From: Azolla pinnata
Lineage: Eukaryota; Streptophyta; Polypodiopsida; Salviniales; Salviniaceae
NCBI GenBank assembly: GCA_037176905.1
Contig: JBBBWG010026845.1
Coordinates: 31,436-57,279 of the forward strand
DNA: 25,844 bases
Direction: 5' to 3'
Each line of letters starts with the position of its first letter. Position 1 is the stretch's first letter. This document shows, one piece after another, positions 10,181 through 21,523 of this stretch. The notes under the pieces are model-generated. The model made no database searches, had not been told where the DNA came from, and saw nothing but the letters and a program-made list of their open reading frames with translations. The position numbers and the translations under genes are program-made.

Positions 10181-10295
10181 GGAGAGCGAGGAGCATTCCG
10201 GCTCTTCTGCTGGTTTATCGATCGTCTTCTCTTTGGGTTTCAGCTTTGTGGCAGCTACTCGGAGCCAAGCCCTTCTCTTTCTCTCACTCCCTGCG

Positions 10296-13200
10296 ATGCT
10301 TTGCGGAGAAACGGGATGCAGCCGAAGGGGAAGAGGAATCGCCCGCTCGTATTTCTCGGAGAATGCTGCAGCCGCACTGGAAGAAGGAGAAGAGGAGGCA
10401 GAGCCTCATTCAAACGTAAAAAAATTCAAGCATTATCCAATGCGGAAAAAGTCGTCAAGGAAGAGAGGTAACAGGGAGAGAAACTGACAGCAAGCACCAT
10501 TCTGTAGATAGATAGGTAGCCAAGATTTCAGCGTTTTTGCTAGAGCTCTAATGATCAAAAAATGTTTGCTCATATGGTTTCGTTGCCTGCCACAAGGTTG
10601 CAGATTCCATCCATTTATTCCACAATGTCATGTAGTAAACCAGTGAAATTAGCCACATTTTGAACCCAATTACTTGTGAAGACCAGAAACTACCTCATGT
10701 TGTCTTGTTAATCAGTGATGTCAGTGGCATTTTGGGCCCAAGTGTTTGTTGGGGACCAGACATTGCCTGAATCTACCATATTATAGATTAGTATACTTCC
10801 TAGTATTTTTACTTAGATGCGATGAGCACATTCTAGAATGCTTACTAGTGCGTGCATTTAGATGCTCACAGGACTTAAAGAAAGTGAGGAATTTAAGATG
10901 GAGTATGTGTCATTATAGGTGGTGCAAGGAAAAGTAAAGGTTGGATTCAGGGCAGTGATCTTGTGGATAATAGCGTGCCTTTGGTTTTGAGCCCCAGAGC
11001 ATTCTCCCTTCTGAAGTTAGTGAGAAGAGAATCTACTGCAGATGCAATTTGGGATATTTTGAACATGAGCTCACCTACTCATGATGCATGGGATGACATT
11101 ATAAATGTGATCATGCAACTGAAACGTGATCATGATTGGGTTCGAACAATAATGGTATGGCATACTTTCAAGCTCTTTTTGTGAATGCTATGTATTTAGG
11201 CACAATCTACTGGTTTCATTTTCTTGAAATGAATGTAATAAAGCAAATAGTTTCATACTTTTAGAAAACCTAGTCCCCAGTCAAAATTATGGAGCTTATT
11301 GTAGCTCGATGTCCTGGCTAATCCTATGGCCTATGACAAAGAAGAGGGTAATCAACAGAAGGTATCTTGTGGTTGGAGAGAGTTTCCCAGAAGGGGTCAT
11401 CCATATTTCTTCTTTCTTCTGTCTTTATCAACTTATAAGAGCATACCATTTCTGTGATAGATGGCGCTGGAGATTGGTTTACCTTCTCATTCTCCTTTTT
11501 TGATCACTATCTTTGATGGGATAGAATCTAGTCTTTCTTCATTTATTCTCCAATTTCATTTTTTAAACATTTTTTCACACATGCTTATGTGTATATGTTG
11601 GTGGGGGGGTTTGAGTTAACAGAATCTTGTCCAACATGTATGAAACCATTCACTACATGTCGTAACACCCCGTTTCTAGAAAGAAGCTCACTAACTTAAA
11701 CTTGTAGGTGTACTTCTTGCCCTCATTATTAATATGTTACAATGGCTACTTCCAGTCGTTGAGAATGCAGTTACATTGAATACAGATGTGTGAATGGATA
11801 CTTGAAGAAGCCAAATTTCGCCCCGATATTCTTTGCTACAATATCCTTATGGATGCATATGGCAGGAGCAATCAATTCCTGGAGACAGAAAGAGTCTTCC
11901 AACTTATGCGGAGATCTAGATGTCTTCCGAATGAAGATACTTTCAATGTGCTTTTAAGGGCTTATGGTAATGCTGGATTGACTCATAAAGCAGAGAGCAT
12001 TTTCTACTTGATGCAAAGACTTGGTTACGAACCTGGTAACTTACATATCATGTCATTCAACTGTATTTTGGGATCATATATTTTGCTTTTAAATGTTTGA
12101 ATTTCATGGCTCGAGATGGAGATTTATACCTACATGAGTCATGCAAATATTTCTGCATCTTGATAAGCAGATAATTACTTTTACTTATAGAAGCTCATGC
12201 ATTGTACATAGTGTGATTACTTTTTGATGTGTAGTAATAGTAATGAGAACGCAAGTTATATCACCAACTTGTTTAAAGGAAAAATTTCATAAAGTGATTT
12301 TCACAAATTCTTAGCAGGACTGAAAATTTCAGTATTTCACGAAGTTCTTATTTGTCCTCGGATAATATGCTGTATTATAAGCATGGAACTGGTTTGGATT
12401 CAATTCACTATAATCAACATGATAAATATCCATAAGCAATGTCATGTTGCTTGCAGGAATAGCAACCTTCAATACACTTATAGAATTTTTTGGGAAGTCT
12501 GGAGATGTTGTGAAGGCAGAGGAATTTTTCAAGCGTATAGCTAAAGCAAAGTTAAGACCAACTCCAAATACCTTCACACAAATGATTAATATCTATGGAA
12601 AGGTATAGTCGTATAACTTAATAAGAAAACTTTCTTTCTGCTGCATACATGAACATTATCTTCCTTTTCTCAATATTGGACTCTTCATATGCAAAGAGGT
12701 GTGCATGGGTATCACAGCTCTAAAAATTCAGTTTATGTAGTTCAAATATTTGATAAGCCTAGTAGATAATGGATGATAGTGATCTACGCAACCTTCATTG
12801 TAATACCAATTGCTTTCAAATATAAACATGATATGGAAAATTATCTTTCATTTTGGTTTAGTTGATGAGATCATTTTCTGTTGCCTCAATTTTAATTTTG
12901 TATCATTCAGGCTGGGAACTATAGGAAGGCAGAGAGAATCTTCTTTAGAATGGGTGCTGCAAAATGCTCCCCAAATCTATGTACGTATACAGCTCTTATG
13001 CAAGCATATGCAAAGGCCGGGGTTTGTATTAAAGTAGAGGAGGTATTTGAAGCATTACAAGTTTCGGGATGCAACCCGGATGTATATGCTTATAATGCCC
13101 TTTTGGAAGCATACAGGTATCTTCTCTTTTGTAGATCCCAAATTTTAACACTCTCATACAAGGGGTGTACTAAGTTTTTGTTTTTTATGTGGTTTTAATG

Positions 13201-16200
13201 GTCCCTCTGAATGCAATGTTCCCCTTTGATGGCTAGCAATGATCTCCAAGATTCATTGTGCCGTTCCTCACCCATAAGCAATATGATTCATACTCACTGA
13301 AGAGGAAGAAGCTTGCACGGAAGGGAAAGATGATATTATGTGGACTAATCGCTCTCAATGCAATCCACAACTTCAGTAAGCTATTAGTGAGGTTTATCTA
13401 AAACATCATTAAAGGAACAATAATAGAGGCCGTCCTAATCAAGTGTTTAAATAGGAGGGAAAGGGCGTGCAAAGGTCAATTGAGTGTGCATTTTTCCACT
13501 TTACTTCATCTCTTTCCAAACCATCATTAATGGTGTTAAAACCTTGCACCTTTATCCCAAAAGTGTCACTACACTTTCGAACCTAATATGTAACCTTAAG
13601 GCATTCTCATATTCTCGTGTAGAAAATTGTACCTTGCATGCATGAAGCAAATTTCTCTTAAAAAATCAAATGCAGAATTTGAAATCAAGTACTCTGCATG
13701 GGAGTGTATGTATTGCCTCCCTTGTTACAATAGCATTTCAATAGGTCAATAGGTCATGCTCGGCTTCTCTTTCCATCCTTATTGATTGATGGGGCATCAG
13801 GTAGAAGGGAAGCTACTTATTTTATTTTTTTGTTTTACGGGCCAGTATCTAGGAGCTTCCACTGCACAAAGAGTGACATACTATTGATAAAGCTGCAGTT
13901 GCCATTGATAAAGCTATTGCTTCATTGGAGAACCCGTTGAAAAAGTGGGAATGAGAGAAAAACAAGATTGAAGGCTCAGAAAATATGCCTTGAAAAGGAA
14001 TGGAAAAAGGTTGTGCTGTGCAAATTTCACCACGTAAAGTCATTGCAAGGGACCCACAAGAAGCAACAACTGCCATGGATGAAGCTGTTGCTTCGTTAGA
14101 GAACCCATTGAATTGTCCATCACAACCATTTCTTCAGCCACCAAGAGATGCTGTTGCCGTCATTGAGCCATGATCATTGCTGGTTTGTTCCTCAAGTAAC
14201 CCTCCCATCACCCATTTTCTATCTATTAGTCACTGCCCATTTCGTGTCACCGAGTCGTTGCCCATTTCTAATCATTGAGCTGCAGCACGTTTACCATTGC
14301 TGGGCATCTATCTATCACTACCATTCTGATTTTTGTCATCATCCAGCTACTGCTCATAGTAGAAGAAATGTAATTGACTGCTTCAATTGATGCTCTTTTG
14401 ACAAATAGTACAATTTATGTCGCCTGCCTTGCTGATCTGCTGATATTTGCAGCCTGTTTGCTGCTTACTGCAGATCTCTTGCTGCACTACAGCATATTAT
14501 AAGGCAACCACTTTTTGGTTAGTACTGTCATGAAGAGATCATTGTCTCACCATTGGGCAATACCTGCTGCACGTGTTTACGACTGCTGATCTGCCGGTCA
14601 ATATTGATCTATGGATGCACGTGATCCTGGTGGTTGGGTTGTTGCATGTGCCCATTGTCATTGGTTTTCCAGTCCTTGCATCAATTTGTTGTTTTTGCCT
14701 GTTGGTGTTGAGCTAGTAAGTGCTATAGGTGCTGCTTATCAGCCAACAGCTGGGAACTGGTTTACTATATTGTACTTTACAACCAAGCTATTACTGGACT
14801 GTCATCAATTTACATTATCTCGAGGCTATCATCGTGAAAGGAGGAAACAAAGGCTAAGAGTTGAAGATCCTTTGGGAGAAAAGAGGGTCTTAAGGTTGGA
14901 TGTGAACTATTTGGGTGTTGAGAAAGTAGAACAAGATTTAATCCCTCTCCAGCCATTCTAAAGATGTCTAGCATCTTTCCTATAAAGTATTTTCTTCTGT
15001 GCTTGTTAATTTCCTCCTGAGTGAGTCTGAGTGTAGTGAGCACAGAAGGGAATGCAAGGGAATGCACCATGAGGTTGAGAGATCATTGCTTGCCTGTGAA
15101 GTCAAACCTTGTGTTTGCGCAAACAAAACTCATGTCTTTTGTACAGTGCTAAATTTCTACACTTTTTCGCATACCTGCAGAGCTAATTCTTTAACTTCTG
15201 ATTTACTGGCTTGTCCTCCATTGTTATTTTACTTTGGGTACTGGATTTAGTCAAGCCGGATTACCATTAGCGGCTGTCGAGGTATTTCACACAATGGAGC
15301 ATATGAATTGTGATCCAGATAGAGCATCTTTTGACATACTGATAGATGCATTTGGAAAGGCTGGATTCATCGAAGGTATGCATGAAATTTTAACTCAAGT
15401 ACTTCCTGTTATGCATGAGTTTGTGATTTTACTAATAAGGTTAAGGACGAGACTAGTCACAAAATACAGTGGAACTTGAAATACCACTGGAATACCCCTT
15501 TCCATTGAAATGAGGCTTGTAATACGCATAGATATTCCAGTAACTTTTGGAAACTTAATGGTGGTCTAGGATTTGAAGAATCAGTAATATTTTGAAAATT
15601 TAAGCTCATCAAGTTACAGTCTGTTTCCCCTTTGTTTTCAGAAGCCAAGTCATGGTTTTATAAGATGAGGAATGCGGGCTTTGTACCAAGCATAAAATCC
15701 CATATGCTTCTATTGGCAGCATATGGTAGATCTGGAAATGTGGAAGAGGCCGAAGATCTCATCCTTCAGATGGAGAGACATGGGTTGCATCCAGACACCC
15801 ATATCTTAAATGGCTTACTTAATACCTATGGTCGCGCTGGCAACTATACCCAAATGGAAGAGCTATACCAAAGCATGGAAGAAGGGATCTGTCAAGTAGA
15901 TATGGCTACGTATAACATCATTATCAATAGCTATTCAAAGGGAGGATATGTGGATAAAGTAGAGAACATTTTTGAGAAGATGGTGAGCAGAGGTTTGAAG
16001 CCGAATGTTTGGACGTGGGCGTCACGTATAGGGGCGTACGCTCGGAAACGACAATACCAGAAGTGTATAAATCTTTACAAAGAGATGCTACAAAGTGGGA
16101 TTACTCCGGATGCTGTTGTAGATCAGGTTTTTCTTTCATCGTTTTCAGACCTCCAGGATGCTGAAAGGGCAATGGAGCTTGACAAGCTTTATGTGGATGG

Positions 16201-16219
16201 ATATGTACCACAGCCTTGA
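10296..16219 (+). CDS. P-class pentatricopeptide repeat (PPR) protein, seven exons, 570 residues, At2g35130-like
   Basis: Exons 10296-10467, 10919-11154, 11786-12035, 12457-12602, 12911-13116, 15251-15375 and 15642-16219 total 1713 nt and keep frame across all six introns. Eleven contiguous 35-residue PPR motifs fill residues 150-534, each of the form (D/N)xxTYNxLIxAYGKAG...AExxFxxM...GxxP, followed by a 36-residue tail ending GYVPQP. No E, DYW or SMR domain follows, so it is P-class. PPR proteins bind organelle RNA base by base and act in stability, splicing or translation. The blocks CEWIL, NLCTYTAL and SRIGAYARK match my memory of Arabidopsis At2g35130 (about 590 residues). Residues 1-60 are Arg/Ser-rich and could be a targeting peptide. 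The start is uncertain: ATG 10296 is the only ATG in the frame that fits exon 2, and upstream ATGs (from about 10149) in other frames would overlap it unless transcription begins later. Confidence 0.9.
13117..15250 (+). other. Long intron 5 of the PPR gene, probably enlarged by insertion
   Basis: At 2134 bp this is far longer than the gene's other introns (266-631 bp). It splits codon AG/T (Ser) between GTATCT and GGATTTAG borders. A phrase containing GCTATTGCTTCATTGGAGAA at 13901-13941 recurs in changed form (GCTGTTGCTTCGTTAGAGAA) at 14072-14112, about 171 bp later. No complete mobile element, terminal repeats or conserved domain could be recognised; ORFs of 75-116 codons inside it look like chance. 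Confidence 0.5.
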
Positions 16220-16390
16220 GCGATTTGAGAGCTGCAGTTTGTCCGAGGCTTTTGCATACATTCAGTTGAAATGATCCCCAAATTGCACAATAATCCTTGT
16301 ATTTTTATGTATCTCTCTATTTGGATCCTTTCAGATAAAGAGCAATGTAACTGTGTATCTTTGCTGCTAAAAATTCTTTAACGTAGTGCC

Positions 16391-16396
16391 AATAAA
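16391..16396 (+). terminator. Candidate polyadenylation signal AATAAA of the PPR gene
   Basis: AATAAA lies 172 bp after the PPR stop codon, in T-rich sequence, at a normal distance for a plant 3' UTR. Plant signals are loose, so this is only a likely site. Confidence 0.4.
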
Positions 16397-16800
16397 CTAC
16401 ACAGAGGAAATTACCTCAATACAGAACGGAACTACAGGTATGTCAATGGTCTACATCTATGCAGAGAAGAAAGGCTTGCAGATTACAAATGAGCCTGTAG
16501 TGTAATGCAACTGCCACATAAATGAAATACATGGCTCGTACTCTTTGTAGCTGTGGAAGATTCTCTTACAATGGTTTCTGGTTGGTCACATGGATGATGT
16601 GCTTGTCTTTATCAGGAAGTTAAAATGGCATGGAAGTATGTCCAACAGTACAGCTTTTCTTAGTACCATGTGATTTGATTGATGACTCTTTAAAACATAC
16701 AGTAGAACTTGTAGTAGACATGATTTCTGTCGATTAAAGATGTTGAGGTGCTTGGTCCCCATGGTTTTGCATTTTTTTTCACAGCTAATTTATGTCCTTG

Positions 16801-17400
16801 TTACCGATTGAACAGGTCTGGATTGCCAAATAGGCGAGGTGAACATTTCCTTGGCAGGAGGATTTCAACTAACCTCATCAATGTGACTGCTATCAAATGG
16901 TAATACTGATCATGTTGCAAATCTTGTTTCTCACAAAGAGTAAAAGAATGATTTGAATGATCAATCGATGAAATGTGCAACTTCTTCAAACGCATAACTG
17001 TGTTGGGACTCTGTTCCTCAGAATTTGGTTTAGGCTTTCTGTGATTGACATTTTGATGTGGCTGGTCCAACTTGGTATTTGGGTCGTCTAGGAGCTGTTG
17101 ATGTTGCATGAGCTGGAAAAGTTGATTGTGACTTGAAATGTTATGCTCCTCGTACTCATGATCCCGTAACCACTTCAATTGCTGCAGGGTTAGCTCTGAG
17201 CTGTTCAGTGAGGTATGTTGGAGAGAATGATCATGCAATGCAGCTCCAGCTGGATCTTCATCGGAAAACTAGCGGCGGACTGAATGCTGTCTCGGTATGT
17301 GATCAAAAGTCAATGACAAGTCCATCAATGATGCATATGATTCGTTATTATCCTTTTTGGACCTTTTGGACCATGTGTCGATTGATCGATGATGCGCGGT
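16801..17400 (-). pseudogene. Possible decayed or unrecognised minus-strand coding segment
   Basis: The minus strand keeps one reading frame from about 17400 down to 16801, interrupted by a TAG at 17271-17269. Before it the frame gives SKKDNNESYASLMDLSLTF and HIPRQHSVRR; after it, FSDEDPAGAALHDHSLQH, LQQLKWLRDHEYEEH and NQLFQLMQHQQLLDD, ending at a stop near 16801. The Asn/Gln/His-rich, polar character resembles the low-complexity part of a plant transcription factor, but there is no DNA-binding domain and no family I recognise. The plus strand also has an open frame of 163 codons (17133-17624) with TTG, not ATG, at its head. Only one of them, or neither, is likely real. Confidence 0.25.
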
Positions 17401-17639
17401 TCAAGGCGATGGCAGGAATGGATGAATGGCAGGCAGCGATCATGGAACAATATATCGTGCTCATGAAACTCTGGTGTCTCTTCCAAAGTCAAGCGATTGG
17501 CTTTAGCTTGGCTTCTCATTCAATCGCAGATTTTCTTGCAAATCCAGGACTTGGACACCACGCCGGCCTTCGGACTTCTTCTAATGCAATGATGGAGAAT
17601 GTGTACGGCTTTTCTTACAATTAATGCTTATGCATATAC

Positions 17640-18600
17640 GCCTGCAATGCCTATATCTATCTACACGATCACACAAGCCTTGATTTTGTGATACATTTGA
17701 TCGGGTTTAATCGTTGTTTGCGTCAAAACCTGATCCACTGAATGGTTATGAGCTTGTGATTTTGACTACTAAAACATAGAAACAATAGAGGTCCCACCTC
17801 CATGGCATGCTGTGACCTCTGGTACAAAAAGGAAAAATGAGAAAACTCTCCTGTTGTGGCAGACATCTTCCTTTGCTATATTTTGTGTCAGTTATCATGC
17901 AATTGTTAGACGGCATTGCGGAAGCGACTGTTTAACAACTTTAAGAAATATTGATATGGAATAGGCCCGACATATGCCCATTTCTATTCCATGGGTTCGA
18001 TGAGCCAACACATTCAAGGAACTGCATGGAGGCGCGACTTTCGGTTACAGGACGGGATCCTGAGTTCCCTTTCTTGTGGCATAGATAGAGTCGTCCGATG
18101 CCCTCCTTAAATTCCGTTGGAAAAGCTGAGAAAATATGCCTAGAAAAGCTCTTAACAAGAGCTATGCAAAAAAAGACATGAAACATGCAGAAAAAATGGT
18201 TTATCTGGACCAGAAGGAAGAGTTCACATGCAGTGTGTGTGATGTACAAAGCATGATCATGGATGATACATACTGAAAAAATAATTGGGATAAGAATTTG
18301 GGCTGATTTCAACTCCATATATGCCTTAAGTTCTGCAGACAAAATATTTTCCTGTGATAAAGGATCTCGGATGCAAATAGAGCAAAACAAAACTATGCAA
18401 GCGATGAAGATTGTAGGTGTGAAGGCAAGGGGTGTGGATCTTGCTGGTACTGAATGGGTAAACCGTTCTCTCGCCATTTAAACACATTTATGGGTCGTCG
18501 AGAACAGTTAAGTCTTCTAGAAAACAGTTAAAAGTCGGGAACTTCGGCGCTCTCGGAACTTACTCTTTGTCTTTAGCCCTTTTAGAAATGCCAGACACAC
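17640..18600. other. Intergenic region, no supported gene
   Basis: A minus-strand ORF of 178 codons spans 18477-17941 (MARERFTHSVPARSTPLAFT...). It is rich in Phe, Ile, His and Cys with no conserved motif, no neighbours in frame and no clear promoter. I see nothing else here and do not call a gene. Confidence 0.4.
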
Positions 18601-18699
18601 CGATGGATCGATCGAGCCGATTCATTTATATTCCTCTGTGTTCCTCTGCCGTCTTAAATGACGGCAAGCGCATTTGTTTCTTTCCATTTTGTTCGAGCT

Positions 18700-18913
18700 C
18701 CCCCCCCCCCCCCCAAGATGATGGAGAGGCTGGTCTGGCCTGTGGTGCCCTTGCGATCAAGCCATGGCAAACATGCATTGGATAGGACCTCTTTGATTGG
18801 TCCGAGATCTTCGATGCGTTCTCGACAATATCTTCTTGCATATGGCCCATTCTTCTTGTTCTTGTTGCTGTTCTTGTTGTTGTTCTTGTTGTCGTTCTTC
18901 TTGTTGTTCTTGT
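18700..18913. repeat. Poly-C run and GTT/CTT triplet repeat downstream of the VQ gene
   Basis: A run of 14 C lies at about 18700-18713. From about 18852 to 18912 the plus strand is made of TTCTTG and TTGTTG words. Both lie beyond the VQ stop codon on that gene's strand, so the triplet block may be in its 3' UTR. ORFs giving Gln/Glu or Arg/Thr runs here are artefacts of the repeat. Confidence 0.7.
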
Positions 18914-19010
18914 CCCCATGTCAAGTCTGCCACCTTTGGTTTCCGCCGATCGTAGTACACCCGATGGATACTCCGATAGGTCCTCGGATCGCCGGACGAT
19001 GCTTGCTCAC

Positions 19011-19188
19011 TCAGACGATGGGCAACTGCATCCAGGAGTACACGGCCGAATCGAAGTCGCCGCCGAACAGCGCGCCGTCGTGAGCGTTGTCCGAGATCGG
19101 TCGGTCGTGCGCCGCGGCGCCAACGATCGGCAATCCCGACGGCGGAGGGGAACCCGGGTAACCGTGATCGAACAACGGCGATCGGCAG

Positions 19189-19222
<34 letters not shown>

Positions 19223-19757
19223 AGATGATGCGAGGACGAGAAGCTAGGAACATCGGCGAGATTGGAGAAGGAGGCAGCATGAGAAGCGGCGGCGCGAGGG
19301 TGGCAGCATTGGCATTAGTGGACAAGCATGGAGAGGGATGAGGGGATGATGGCATGGTGGTGGGGGAGGAGGCTCTTCCTCCGATGATCGCGCCATTGGA
19401 GGGTGGCGGCGCCGGGGTGAGATGCTTCGATGATGGTGATGATGAAGGTGATGATGGAGATGGTGATGGCTGGAGACGAGGCTCGGGTTGTAGCGACGGC
19501 GGCGGCGGCGGCGCTTGGCCGTTCCCGGTGAACTTTTGCACGATCGCTAGGAAGTTCTCAGGGTCAGTAGTAACATGCCTCGGGGCGAAGATTCTCACCA
19601 TTCGCACGATCGGGCTTCGCCGCCTGGCCCCAGATGCAGTGGATTTGGCAATGGAATCGGCCGACTTGCGGATCGGCCCCGCTGAGCTCGTTGCCGCCGC
19701 CGCCGCCGCCGCCGCCGTGCTCCGGGATCGGCCCATCGAATTATGCCGAGGCCCCAT
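19011..19757 (-). CDS. VQ-motif protein, intronless, 248 residues
   Basis: One open frame runs from ATG at 19757 to TGA at 19013-19011. Residues 69-78 (FLAIVQKFTG) match the VQ signature FxxxVQxxTG. The flank RMVRIFAPRHVTTDPENF is like the basic/hydrophobic lead-in of the VQ subgroup whose members read IFAPEIIKTD...NF. Before it is an 8-Ala run (15-22) and a basic patch (GARRRSP, 43-49). After it come Pro/Ser-rich tracts (82-142), ten Asp (180-189) and a C-terminal SAVYSWMQLPIV. VQ proteins are plant nuclear or plastid co-regulators that bind WRKY factors through the VQ core and are often stress or defence responsive. Lack of introns is normal for the family. The GC-rich sequence contrasts with the AT-rich flanks. 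Which VQ number it corresponds to cannot be said from sequence alone. Confidence 0.9.
19191..19220 (-). repeat. (GTC)10 / (GAC)10 coding microsatellite
   Basis: Ten perfect triplets code for Asp180-189 of the VQ protein on the minus strand. Being a pure triplet repeat, its length is expected to vary without frameshift. Confidence 0.9.
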
Positions 19758-19922
19758 ATCGAGTCGTCGAGAGACCCGCGATTCTAGCTAGGCTTTCGAG
19801 GCTTAGAAAGGCCAAAGTTTCCCGAGTCGGGTCCTATGCCAGGTTTAGGAAATCCGACGCTAATCTGTTCGTCTCTCTGTGTGCCTGCGTGTACGTGTAT
19901 ATATGTATACGTTGGAACGAAG

Positions 19923-19925
19923 GAC

Positions 19926-19957
<32 letters not shown>

Positions 19958-19958
19958 T
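19923..19958. repeat. (GAC)9 microsatellite upstream of the VQ start codon
   Basis: Nine perfect GAC units are followed by GATGACGAT, about 166 bp upstream of the VQ start on that gene's strand, so probably in its leader. The same triplet codes for the Asp run inside the gene. Confidence 0.85.
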
Positions 19959-20000
19959 TCCGAAGAGTTGCCGATTTTTTCGCATCGCGGGATCGAGCGG

Positions 20001-20006
20001 TTGACT
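20001..20006 (+). promoter_or_regulatory. Candidate W-box (TTGACT) upstream of the VQ gene
   Basis: TTGACT fits the WRKY-binding W-box TTGAC(C/T) and lies about 244 bp upstream of the VQ ATG. WRKY sites work in either direction. VQ genes are commonly under WRKY control, which makes this plausible, but one hexamer is weak evidence. Confidence 0.35.
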
Positions 20007-20330
20007 TTCTCCCCATTCGGATTGCCGCGATCGATCACGATATGCATTGAAAAGTAAACGAAACGCGTTTCTGACACGATTCTAGGGGGGGAAGGTGGTG
20101 GTCCTCCCTGTGTGTTTTCCTCTCCTCTATGCATACTGTCAATTGCTCCAAAGTCTTCATCTTCTTTAGAAAGGACATAGTGGTGCCATAGGGATCGGCA
20201 TCATCGGCCCGGGGAATAAAACAATCTGGGCCTAAGAAGATGGAAAGTGTTCATCCTTCTTTGAGATCGGAGGAGGTCTTGGGTTCAAATCCAGTGGGTA
20301 GGCTCCTGAGGGTCGGTGCCTTTTCAGCGT

Positions 20331-20438
20331 GTTATATGACCTTGGGGTAAAGAGCGATCGTGGCTTTCTGTGGGCGCTATGACCTTTGGGTGAAATTTTG
20401 TGGCTTTCTGTGGGTGTTGTGACCTTTCGGGGGTGAAG
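20331..20438 (+). repeat. Short tandem repeat, 40-bp period
   Basis: GTGGCTTTCTGTGGGCGCTATGACC occurs in near-identical form at 20360-20394 and 20400-20436. A partial earlier copy (ATGACCTTGGGGTAAAG) lies at 20336-20352. No coding function is apparent. Confidence 0.75.
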
Positions 20439-21500
20439 AAATGTTTCAGAAAGTCGGCTTCAGACCATTATCGCTATACTGACCCTGCCCTCGATTTTGA
20501 TGCCGGAACTCTTTGCAGGTTTATCAAAGTAAAGCGAATCATTAGAGGCATTAGGGGTGAAACACCCTCGACCTATTTCTGGGGTGGGTGGGTGGTATGG
20601 CGAAATTAGCTAGAATTCGGTGGCAAAAGCCATTTCCGTAGCATCCGTGATGCCCAAACTCTGCTCTGTGTGCCATGTGCAATCTGGGCCAACCTCGGTC
20701 CCCTCGATGGGCATGATGGATCATAGATGGATGGATGGATGGATAATGGGTCATCCCCACCACATGTTCTGCATATGACCCGTTCTCGGACATCTTTTTT
20801 TTTCCGATCAAACTCACATCATCTCTTGTTAGACAGACAGTTAGACGGATCGACAGAGATGGCAAGTCCCTGTTCCATTCATGACTATCACAAGTCTCTC
20901 TCTTTTTCTTTCCCCTCCTTTTATGGGTTTTCGGCAATTTGTCAAAATACCCCCCCCCCGGCCCCCCCCCCTCCCGCTTCGGTCGACTTCTTGGTGTAGC
21001 TATTTTGGTTTTTAATTGTGATTGCAGTTTGACTCCCATGCCGATATTTAAAAAAAATGATCATCTGACTCCCCATATCGATAGTTAGTTGATCAAATAG
21101 CATCGATTTTGTGGATTGTTGCTTTTATATTATCGATATCCTCGAAACACGACCAGCCATAACCGGATGGAACACTAGAAAGCCAAGTGTCATAAAATAA
21201 AAGCTTTGATCAACTGATGATACATGTTCATCCTGATTGAAGTGGTGAGCCTATTTTGGATGGATCTAGTACAACCTCTAAAAGCTCATTATGATTCCAT
21301 TCAAAGTACTTCAGATAAGATGACTAGAAAAGAAAGAAGCTTAACTATTCTAAAGTGACAAAAACTCCCTGTTTTTTTAATCTTAATCTCGAGATTTCAC
21401 TGACCATTTTCTGCTCATAATTACTGTTTTCCTAATCCAATAATGCAAGGTCTTTATTACTAGTGTAACAAGACTATATTACTAGTGTATCTTTACTGAT
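20439..21500. other. Intergenic region with G/C homopolymer block
   Basis: No gene is supported. An ATGG run lies at about 20728-20746. At 20950-20973 the plus strand is C-rich (runs of about 8 and 9 C split by GG, then CTCCC), so the minus strand holds four or more G runs that could form a G-quadruplex. ORFs crossing it on both strands have no domains. Confidence 0.5.
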
Positions 21501-21523
21501 AAAAAATATTTTATATGCATTTA

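Noticed and set aside
17941-18477. Minus-strand ORF of 178 codons
   Set aside because: It has no recognisable domain, unusual Cys/Phe/His richness and no splice or neighbour support; chance cannot be excluded.
19354-19791. Plus-strand ORF of 145 codons opposite the VQ gene
   Set aside because: It is antisense to the VQ coding sequence; Gly/Asp/Ala richness mirrors the GC-rich VQ codons, and the VQ motif is only on the minus strand.
20200-20300. GGTTCAAATCC (pol III B box-like) at 20282-20292
   Set aside because: No A box at the right distance, no tRNA fold and no repeat boundaries were found, so a SINE or tRNA call is not justified.
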